This document shows positions 30,662 to 37,379 of a stretch of 37,379 nucleotides of DNA, one piece after another. The notes beneath the pieces were generated by a model. That model made no database searches. It was not told the DNA's origin and was given only the letters and a program-made list of their open reading frames with translations. Position 1 is the first letter of the stretch. Every line of letters starts with the position of its first letter. Source of the DNA: Phaeodactylibacter sp. (GTDB lineage: Bacteria; Bacteroidota; Bacteroidia; Chitinophagales; Saprospiraceae); the NCBI GenBank assembly GCA_024102975.1, contig JAGFJD010000154.1, forward strand, positions 1 to 37,379, read 5' to 3'. Made by a program: the position numbers and the translations under genes.

Positions 30662-33600
30662 ATGAACAGGAAAAAAGATGTGTTATCAGATTGGAAACTT
30701 GCAGCCTTCGTCATCATGCTGGCAGCCCCTCTGGCTATGGCTGCCCAGCCGCTGGAGGTGAACAACGCTCCCCCCATCACCCCGAACAACCTGATCACCA
30801 ACGTCTTCCTGGGCGAAGGGGTAGAAGTCCTGGACGTCCAGTTTGAAGGTTCGGCCGCTGCGGTTGGTTTGTTTCAGAACGGAGAAGACGAGATCGGCCT
30901 GAGCCGGGGCATCGTCATGTCCACCGGTTTCGCTTCCGCTTCTCCCGGGCGGATCGGCGTGGATTCTCCGGGCGCCGCCCAGTCCAGCGAGGTGGTTTCC
31001 GGCTCTACGCCCGACCCGGATATGGAACTGCTCTCCAGCACCGGAGATATCAACGACCTGGTAGCCTACACCATCACTTTTGTGCCCATTTCGGATACGC
31101 TCCGGTTCCGCTATGTTTTTGCCTCCGAGGAATATCCCGAGTATGTATGCTCGGAATTCAACGACGTCTTTGGCTTTTTCATCAGCGGGCCGGGCATCAA
31201 CGGCCCGTTTTCCAACAATGCCCAGAATATAGCCCTCATCCCGGAAACTAATTTGCCGGTGACGATCAATAATGTAAACCCGGGAATGGCCGGCGCCAAC
31301 GGCGCCCCCGAGAATTGCGTGCCTCCCAATGGCTCTCTGGATTTTGCCCAATATTACAACAACAACAACGGAAGCTCCGGCCGGCCGGTTTTTGATGGGT
31401 TTACCAATGTTTTCACCGCAGAAGCAGTCGTCATACCCTGCAATACCTACACCATCCGCCTGGTGATCTGCGACGTGACCGACGAGCTTTTCGACTCCGG
31501 GGTTTTTCTCGAAGCCAAGAGCTTCGGCACCGGCTCCCTGAAGGTGGAAACGGCAACGGCCAGCCTCGACGGCTCGGTGGCCGAGGGTTGTACCCAGGGC
31601 GAATTGACCTTCTCCCTGCCCAAACCCGCCGAATCGGATTACTTCATCGACTACAACATCCTGGGAACGGCCGAGAACGGGGTAGATTACGCGTTCATTC
31701 CTCCCGGTTTGTTCATCCCTGCCGGCGACAGCGTCCTGGCCATTCCGGTCACCGCTTTTTATGATGGCGTGGATGAAGGGACAGAAACCCTGGTCGTTGA
31801 CGTCCAGCTGGACCTCTGCAACCGGGATACGATCATCATCCCGATCCGGGAAAGGGTTCTGATCGCCCCCAACCTGCGGCCCGATACTTCCGTCTGCCGG
31901 GGAGATACCGTTGCATTGAACGGCCGGGTTGACGTACCCATTCCGCCTCCCCGCACTTTCTACAATGAAGACACGCTGGTTGTCAGCCCCCACAATGTGA
32001 CGCTTTATTCTGATATCGAGGTGTTCGGAGTGCTGCCCGCCACCCTCGGGCCGGGCGTGATCCGCTCTGTCTGTATCGAGGATTTGCGGACCACCTGGGT
32101 AGACGACCTGCGCATCTTCCTGATCGCGCCCGGCGGGCAGTTCATGGAACTGGTCACCGACATCGGCAATTCCGGCGACAACTTTGCCGGCACCTGCTTT
32201 ACGCCGCTGGCCACTACGCGGATCACCAGCGTGACGGCAGCGGATCAGCCATTCACCGGGGCTTTCGCTCCCGAAGGGTTCTGGGAAGACCTCTACGGCG
32301 AGGACAGCCCCACTAACGGTACCTGGCGTTTGGCACTGCTCGACAAGTTCGCCGCCGATGTGCCGGTCCTGAACCGCTGGTCGATTACCTTTACGCCTCT
32401 TTATGAAATCGGCTACGCCTGGCAGCCTGCGGCCGGCCTGAGCTGCCCGGATTGCCCCGATCCTGCTGCCGCCCCGGATACGACTGCTTCCTACGTTATC
32501 ACGGCCACCGACTCCTATGGCTGCGCATCATACGACACGGTAACCCTGGAGGTTTTGCCGGCGCTCGAAGCTCCGGAACTGGTTTGCGCCGCTGTGACCG
32601 CCAGCAGCATCACCGTGAGCTGGGACGGCGTGCCCGGCGCCACTGGTTATGAGGTAAATATCGACAGCGCCGGCTGGATGCCCGCCAATGGCGCCACCGA
32701 GCATACTGTGGATAGCCTGTTTCTGGCCACCACCGTCCGGTTTCAGGTGCGGGCGCTGGGGCCTTGCGAAAATACTTCCGCTGTTATCGAATGTGCCACG
32801 CCGGACTGTACGCCGCCGGTGCCCCAGGTAGCCTCTGTGGCCGATGTTTCCTGCTTTGGCGGCGCCGACGGCAGCCTCACGCTGACGGCTAGCGGTGGAA
32901 CGGCCCCCTACCAGTTTATCCTCAATAACCAAATCAATACCACGGGAATATTTGACAGCCTGGCCGCCGGCGCCTATTGGGCGCAGGTTGTCGACGACGC
33001 CGGCTGCCCGGCTTCCGTTCAGGTAGTAATTGATCAGCCGCCGCCCCTGCCGGCTACCCTGAGTACGGATTCCGTAAGTTGCAACGGGCGGGCCGACGGA
33101 AGGGCAGCGCTGGAAATTACCGGTGGCAATGGCCCCTTCGCTTTCAGCTGGAGCAACGGCCAGGCGGACTCCGTCGCAACCGGCCTGGCAGCCGGTGCCT
33201 ACCAGTTGACAGTGACGGACGCCAGTGGCTGTGCGTATTCCTACGAGGCCCGGGTCGGCGAGCCGGAAACGCTGTTGCTCACAGTGGAAACGGACTCTGC
33301 CCGCTGCGCTGGCGCCGCCAACGGCATGGCTACGGCGATCCCTTCCGGAGGGTCGGGATTATATGGTTTTGATTTTGGCCCCGGCGCTATTATCGGCACT
33401 GTCCCCAACCGGGCCGTGGGCCTGGCTGCCGGCAATTATGAAGTAACCGTCACCGACGGCAACGGCTGTGAAACGGTGGCCGGCTACCTCATTGAGGAAC
33501 CGCCTGCCCTGCAGGTTCAACTTATGGTGATGGATGCCCTGTGCGCCGACAGCGCCAGTGCCATGGTCTTGGCATCAGTAGCCGGCGGCACGGGCGGTTA

Positions 33601-36109
33601 CGCCTACACCTGGCTGGATGCCGGGACGGATACGGTAGGCCAGTCCGCCGTCCTGTCCGGCGTGCCGGCTGGCCTGTATTTTGTCAAAATAACTGATGCA
33701 AATAATTGCCTCCTGGTTGAAGAGGCCGTTCCCGGCGAACCGCCGCCGCTGGATTATATGCTGGACGTTCAACCTGCCAGTTGCTCCGGCGGAGCGGATG
33801 GCAGCGCCAGCCTGCAGGTATCCGGCGGCGCTCCCGGTTATTTGTACAACTGGAGCGATACCGGAGACGGCCCGGCAACCCGCGACGGGCTGCCCGCCGG
33901 CAATTACACGGTCACCGTGACTGATGAGAATGCCTGTACGCTGGAAATAGAGGTCGCGGTGGGCAGCCCCCCGGCTATTGGCCTCAGCTTTTCTACTCAG
34001 CCCACCTCCTGTCCGGGCAACGCTGATGGCCAGGCCACGGTAACCGCCGGCGGCGGGGTGCCCCCTTATTCCTATTCCTGGGCGGGCGGGCAGTCAACGC
34101 CCACCGCCGCCGGCCTGGCCGCCGGGGCTGCCCCGGTAACAGTGACGGATATGAACGGCTGCGAAGCCTACGGAACGGCTATGGTAGAGGAAGCGCCGGC
34201 CATCAACGTAGCATTGGAAAGTAGCGAGCCGCTCTGCCATGGCGACAACAGCGGGGCCGCCACGGCGGTCGCGCAGGGTGGGGCAGGGGCGTTCACGTAC
34301 CTATGGAGCAACGGGCAAACGGCCGCCACCGCTACGGGCCTCGGGGCTGGCGCCCACGCCGTTACGGTCACCGACGGGAACGGTTGTGCGGCTACGGCTT
34401 CCCTGGAGCTGGAGGGGCCCGCGCCGCTGTCCGGCACGATAACTACCGTTGATGCTACCTGTGAGCCTGCCCCCGGCGGTTCGGCTACAGCACTAATACA
34501 GGGAGGCACTCCCCCGTATAGTTATGCCTGGAGTGACGGACAGAACCAACCCTCCGCCACAAACCTGGCGATGGGCGCCTATACGCTGACCGTTACCGAC
34601 GCCAACGGTTGTGTCCTGGCAGATACGGCTGAAGTCGGCGGCATTCCGGCGATCAGCCTCCAGTTGGAAGGGCGGGATGTCAGTTGCAACGGTGGCGCCG
34701 ACGGAGCGGTAGCTACAGCAGTGGAAGGAGGCGTGGGCAGCTACGCCTTCCGTTGGAGCAACGGCTCTTCGGGGGCGCAGGCCGTCGGCCTTGTTGCGGG
34801 AACATACGCCGTAACCGTTTCGGATGGAATTGGCTGTACTGCTACGGGTTCCCTCCTGATCGGCGAGCCGCCCGCCCTTGCCCTGGAAACGTGGGAAGGG
34901 AGGGTATCCTGTGCCGGCGACCGCGACGGGAGCATATCTGTTGCCATTGAGGGCGGGACGCCGCCCTACAACATTTTGTGGAATACGGGAGATACCGCCC
35001 CGGCCGCTGCCGGGCTGGGCGTGGGCGCCTATTTCGTAACGGTGACGGACGCCAACGGCTGCCGGGCCAGCCAGGAAACGAAGGTTGTGGAGTTCAGCCC
35101 CATTGAAATTTCGGCAGAAACCGAGGAAGCGCGTTGTTTCGGCCAGGCCAATGGCTCGGCGGCAGTCCGCGCCAGCGGAGGGATGCCGCCCTATTCCTTC
35201 AGTTGGCCGGACGGAACAACCGGCCCGGCCCTGGACGATGCCCCTGCGGGTACCTATATACTGTCGGTCACCGATGCCGCGGGATGCGAAGTGACGGAAG
35301 AAATCGCGGTCGGGCAGCCCGATGCTCCTTTGGGCGCGGCAATCAACCCGGCGGATGCCAGTTGCTTTGGACGGGCGGACGGGCGCCTGGAAATTCTCCC
35401 CTCCGGCGGCACCCCCCCTTACCGCTACAGCCTGGATGGAAGCTTTTTCTCCGGCAACAATACCTTTATCGGGCTGGCGCCCGGCAGCTACCCGGTGCGC
35501 GTTCGGGATGCCAGGGAGTGTTTATTTCTGGCTGGCCTGGCAACGGTAGGCGAACCGGCGCCAATCGATGTCGGCCTGGGGGACACCCGGGCGGCGGCCT
35601 ATGGCGAATCCATCCGCCTGCAGCCGGCGGTCGCCGGCGGGGTGGGGGAGTTGGCCTTTTCCTGGCAACCGGCGGACTCCAGCCTCCTGAGCTGCCTGGA
35701 CTGCCGCGAACCATGGGTTGTGGTTACTTATCAGGCCAGCATTAAGGTAACCGTTACGGACGAAAACGGGTGTTCCGGCGAGGACATCGCGACGGTCTAC
35801 CCCCGGAAGGAGCGGCCGGTTTTTGTGCCATCCGGCTTTTCGCCCAACGGCGACGGCAACAATGACCGCCTCCTGGTTCACGCCCGGGAAAATCTCGATG
35901 CGCAGGTCCTGTATTTCAGGGTATTCGACCGCTGGGGCGAGTTGCTCCACGAGGCAAACCAATTCGGGCCCAATGACGAAAATGCCGGCTGGAACGGATC
36001 ATTCCGGGGGCAGCCGGCGCCGGGCGGCGTTTACATCTGGCACCTCGGCGTAGAATTCGCCGACGGCAACCGGGAAGAATTTTCCGGGCATACTACTTTA
36101 ATTCGGTAA
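30662..36109 (+). CDS. Giant T9SS-exported SprB-repeat protein with choice-of-anchor L domain
   Basis: 1815 residues. A signal peptide ends near residue 29 (AMAAQ). The order of parts is: choice-of-anchor L domain (about 30-280); a Calx-beta-like segment (about 310-410); a P/proprotein-convertase-like beta domain (about 440-585); a short PKD-like stretch with paired Cys; a fibronectin III-like module (about 640-715); twelve SprB-type repeats of about 75 residues (about 720-1640), each with a Cys near the start, a GG-PPYSYSW-like strand and a TVTDxxGC strand; one more PKD-like unit; and a gliding-motility-associated, type B T9SS C-terminal domain (about 1718-1815, beginning VFVPSGFSPNGDG). It is therefore secreted by the type IX system to the cell surface or beyond, probably as an adhesin or gliding-linked filament. 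Regular cysteine pairs suggest one disulfide per repeat. Confidence 0.93.
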   Translation: MNRKKDVLSDWKLAAFVIMLAAPLAMAAQPLEVNNAPPITPNNLITNVFLGEGVEVLDVQFEGSAAAVGLFQNGEDEIGLSRGIVMSTGFASASPGRIGVDSPGAAQSSEVVSGSTPDPDMELLSSTGDINDLVAYTITFVPISDTLRFRYVFASEEYPEYVCSEFNDVFGFFISGPGINGPFSNNAQNIALIPETNLPVTINNVNPGMAGANGAPENCVPPNGSLDFAQYYNNNNGSSGRPVFDGFTNVFTAEAVVIPCNTYTIRLVICDVTDELFDSGVFLEAKSFGTGSLKVETATASLDGSVAEGCTQGELTFSLPKPAESDYFIDYNILGTAENGVDYAFIPPGLFIPAGDSVLAIPVTAFYDGVDEGTETLVVDVQLDLCNRDTIIIPIRERVLIAPNLRPDTSVCRGDTVALNGRVDVPIPPPRTFYNEDTLVVSPHNVTLYSDIEVFGVLPATLGPGVIRSVCIEDLRTTWVDDLRIFLIAPGGQFMELVTDIGNSGDNFAGTCFTPLATTRITSVTAADQPFTGAFAPEGFWEDLYGEDSPTNGTWRLALLDKFAADVPVLNRWSITFTPLYEIGYAWQPAAGLSCPDCPDPAAAPDTTASYVITATDSYGCASYDTVTLEVLPALEAPELVCAAVTASSITVSWDGVPGATGYEVNIDSAGWMPANGATEHTVDSLFLATTVRFQVRALGPCENTSAVIECATPDCTPPVPQVASVADVSCFGGADGSLTLTASGGTAPYQFILNNQINTTGIFDSLAAGAYWAQVVDDAGCPASVQVVIDQPPPLPATLSTDSVSCNGRADGRAALEITGGNGPFAFSWSNGQADSVATGLAAGAYQLTVTDASGCAYSYEARVGEPETLLLTVETDSARCAGAANGMATAIPSGGSGLYGFDFGPGAIIGTVPNRAVGLAAGNYEVTVTDGNGCETVAGYLIEEPPALQVQLMVMDALCADSASAMVLASVAGGTGGYAYTWLDAGTDTVGQSAVLSGVPAGLYFVKITDANNCLLVEEAVPGEPPPLDYMLDVQPASCSGGADGSASLQVSGGAPGYLYNWSDTGDGPATRDGLPAGNYTVTVTDENACTLEIEVAVGSPPAIGLSFSTQPTSCPGNADGQATVTAGGGVPPYSYSWAGGQSTPTAAGLAAGAAPVTVTDMNGCEAYGTAMVEEAPAINVALESSEPLCHGDNSGAATAVAQGGAGAFTYLWSNGQTAATATGLGAGAHAVTVTDGNGCAATASLELEGPAPLSGTITTVDATCEPAPGGSATALIQGGTPPYSYAWSDGQNQPSATNLAMGAYTLTVTDANGCVLADTAEVGGIPAISLQLEGRDVSCNGGADGAVATAVEGGVGSYAFRWSNGSSGAQAVGLVAGTYAVTVSDGIGCTATGSLLIGEPPALALETWEGRVSCAGDRDGSISVAIEGGTPPYNILWNTGDTAPAAAGLGVGAYFVTVTDANGCRASQETKVVEFSPIEISAETEEARCFGQANGSAAVRASGGMPPYSFSWPDGTTGPALDDAPAGTYILSVTDAAGCEVTEEIAVGQPDAPLGAAINPADASCFGRADGRLEILPSGGTPPYRYSLDGSFFSGNNTFIGLAPGSYPVRVRDARECLFLAGLATVGEPAPIDVGLGDTRAAAYGESIRLQPAVAGGVGELAFSWQPADSSLLSCLDCREPWVVVTYQASIKVTVTDENGCSGEDIATVYPRKERPVFVPSGFSPNGDGNNDRLLVHARENLDAQVLYFRVFDRWGELLHEANQFGPNDENAGWNGSFRGQPAPGGVYIWHLGVEFADGNREEFSGHTTLIR
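32818..35575 (+). repeat. Array of twelve SprB-type coding repeats
   Basis: Within the giant gene, twelve consecutive units of about 225 bp encode related but clearly diverged modules; shared elements per unit are a Cys after about 8 residues, ADG, GG-PPY-Y-W, AGxYxVTVTDxxGC and EPP. Divergence at DNA level is high, so recent unequal crossing-over is not evident. Confidence 0.85.
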
Positions 36110-36141
36110 TTTGCACTTCTTGTAAAAAATAAAAGAAAACC

Positions 36142-37194
36142 ATGATGCTTCGCCCCTTTCTTGTCCTTGGATCTCTTATCTTTTTAGCAGCCTGCGGCCA
36201 AACCCCGCAACAAGCCGATGCAACAGAAACGGCTGGCGAAAAAGACCCGGTTGCCGAGCGGGCCGGGTATGCCATCGTCATCCACGGCGGCGCCGGCACC
36301 ATTTTGAAGGAAAATATGACCCCTGAAAGGGAAAAAGCCTATATGGATGCACTGAACGCCGCCCTGGATATCGGCGAAGGCATCCTGGAAAAGGGTGGCA
36401 GCAGCATGGATGCGGTAGAACAAACGGTCGTTTTCCTGGAAAATTCCCCTTTATTCAATGCCGGCAAAGGCTCGGTTTTCACCCATGAAGGCAAGAACGA
36501 GCTGGACGCCTCCTTTATGGACGGCGCTACCCGCAATGCCGGCGCGGTGGGTGGGGTGACGGTCGTGAAGAACCCCATCCGGGCAGCGCGGGCGGTGATG
36601 GAGCAGTCCGTTCACGTCCTGCTCACCGGCAAGGGCGCCGAGCAGTTTGCCGAAGAACAGGGCCTGGAGATCGTGGACCCGGAATATTTTTACACGGAAG
36701 ATCGCTGGCAATCCCTGCAGCGCGCCAAAGCTGCCGAAGAGCAACCCACCGGCGCTTTATCCTCCAACCCTGACCACAAATTCGGCACCGTCGGCTGCGT
36801 CGCGCTGGACAAAGCCGGCAACATCGCCGCCGGCACCTCTACCGGCGGCATGACCAACAAACGTTACAACCGCTTCGGCGATGTGCCGGTCATCGGCGCC
36901 GGCACCTATGCCAACAACGCCACATGTGGCGTGTCCTGCACCGGCCATGGCGAGTACTTCATCCGCTATGCCGTCGCCTATGACATTTCTGCCCTGATGG
37001 AATACAAAGGCCTGAGCCTGGAGGAAGCCACCCGCCATGTGATCCATGAGAAACTCGTTGAGGCCGGCGGCAGCGGCGGGCTGATCGCGGTAGATAAGCT
37101 GGGCAATGTGTCGCTGGAGTTCAATTCGCCGGGCATGTACCGGGGGTATGCCCGGCCGGGGGAGCGGGAAGTGGGGATTTACGGGGAGAAGTGA
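36142..37194 (+). CDS. Isoaspartyl peptidase/L-asparaginase, lipoprotein form
   Basis: 350 residues of the Ntn-hydrolase plant-type asparaginase family. HGGAGT is near 48-53, NAGKGSVF near 106 and GNELDAS-type region near 118. The autocleavage site G215-T216 (KFGTVGC) makes Thr216 the new N-terminal nucleophile of the beta subunit, followed by GTSTGGMTNK and GAGTYANN substrate-site loops. It hydrolyses isoaspartyl dipeptides and asparagine. The N-terminus has a lipoprotein signal with lipobox LAAC (Cys18), so it acts in the periplasm or on the outer membrane rather than in the cytoplasm. It starts 32 bp after the giant gene, so co-transcription is possible, although no functional link is evident. 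Confidence 0.94.
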   Translation: MMLRPFLVLGSLIFLAACGQTPQQADATETAGEKDPVAERAGYAIVIHGGAGTILKENMTPEREKAYMDALNAALDIGEGILEKGGSSMDAVEQTVVFLENSPLFNAGKGSVFTHEGKNELDASFMDGATRNAGAVGGVTVVKNPIRAARAVMEQSVHVLLTGKGAEQFAEEQGLEIVDPEYFYTEDRWQSLQRAKAAEEQPTGALSSNPDHKFGTVGCVALDKAGNIAAGTSTGGMTNKRYNRFGDVPVIGAGTYANNATCGVSCTGHGEYFIRYAVAYDISALMEYKGLSLEEATRHVIHEKLVEAGGSGGLIAVDKLGNVSLEFNSPGMYRGYARPGEREVGIYGEK

Positions 37195-37211
37195 GGACGG
37201 CGTATCGTGGC

Positions 37212-37228
37212 GCGATCATCCTGATCGC
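37212..37228 (+). repeat. REP-like hairpin, copy 2
   Basis: Identical 17-nt copy of the 26651 hairpin (7-bp stem, TCC loop), 17 bp behind the asparaginase stop. Both copies lie just after a stop codon on the plus strand. Confidence 0.8.
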
Positions 37229-37265
37229 TGGCCCAATGACCTGGGAAGTCAACTGAAAACAGCAA

Positions 37266-37371
37266 TATATACTGACGCATGGCAGGTTTTGTCGACTACA
37301 AAACCCGCCGGGTCAGTATATACTGGCATCGCTGGTTTTGCTCCTGACAAAACCACGCGTTCGCCAGTATA
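37266..37371. repeat. Periodic palindrome array at the right edge
   Basis: Two tandem units about 50 bp apart. Each has an outer arm TATACTG, an inner hairpin GGTTTTG-N7-CAAAACC (37285-37305 and 37334-37354), and an outer arm CAGTATA. The middle outer arms are fused into the 12-nt perfect palindrome CAGTATATACTG (37314-37325). Linkers differ between units while the paired blocks are conserved. It continues to within 8 bp of the window end and may extend further. Confidence 0.85.
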
Positions 37372-37379
37372 ATTCCTGG

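Noticed and set aside
30686..31993. 435-codon minus-strand frame under the giant gene
   Set aside because: Antisense of a well-supported signal peptide and anchor-L domain; no features of its own.
37266..37379. CRISPR array
   Set aside because: Repeats are palindromic blocks with linkers of 7-9 bp, too short for spacers, and no cas gene is present.

Overview
The window is chromosomal DNA from a member of the Bacteroidota, most likely a Saprospiria/Lewinella-type marine bacterium. This rests on gene content: a giant secreted protein with a choice-of-anchor L domain, twelve SprB-type repeats and a type-B gliding/T9SS C-terminal domain; a Bacteroidota-type TamB; a ParA-ParB-DUF5683 cluster; a CcmB/CcmC pair; and TAnnTTTG-type promoter motifs. 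The flanking DNA is GC-rich with GCC/CTG-rich codon use. No rRNA, tRNA or CRISPR array was seen.

Left flank (1-12257), housekeeping and envelope. A GT-C-like membrane protein is followed by an unlisted 43-residue membrane microprotein on the minus strand. A tight three-gene run follows: folP (dihydropteroate synthase), a membrane protein with a SPOR-like C-terminus, and a YheT-type hydrolase. Next come a 1634-residue TamB and the haem-handling membrane proteins ccmB and ccmC. TamB and ccmB are separated by a 12-copy hexanucleotide repeat. Between ccmB and ccmC lie a G10 tract, a 19-nt palindrome, a promoter-like motif and a perfect 20-bp terminator-like hairpin.

AT-rich island (about 12258-22436). 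Six tightly coupled plus-strand genes encode a Vsr-type nicking endonuclease, a C5-cytosine methyltransferase, a GHKL (MutL/MORC-like) ATPase, a Z1-domain superfamily 2 helicase-like ATPase, a PD-(D/E)XK nuclease of the DUF4420 type and an AIPR-family protein. Base composition and codon use differ sharply from the flanks, so the block looks acquired. It is best read as a multi-component restriction/anti-phage system: methylation marks self DNA, Vsr repairs methylation-caused mismatches, and the two ATPases, nuclease and AIPR protein do the sensing and attack. No integrase, transposase or tRNA lies at its edges.

Right flank (22437-37379). On the minus strand lie parA, parB and a DUF5683 protein, then an MBL-fold UPF0173-type hydrolase. 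A plus-strand FMN reductase is convergent with a minus-strand GT-C glycosyltransferase. Signal peptide peptidase SppA (minus) is divergent from the giant T9SS-exported SprB-repeat protein, which is followed by a lipoprotein-type isoaspartyl peptidase/asparaginase. The intergenic spaces are rich in short structured repeats: a 24-bp tandem repeat between parB and DUF5683, two long imperfect hairpins upstream of parA, a 17-nt hairpin occurring behind two unrelated genes, a MITE-like inverted repeat behind sppA, and a periodic array of palindromes running off the right edge.
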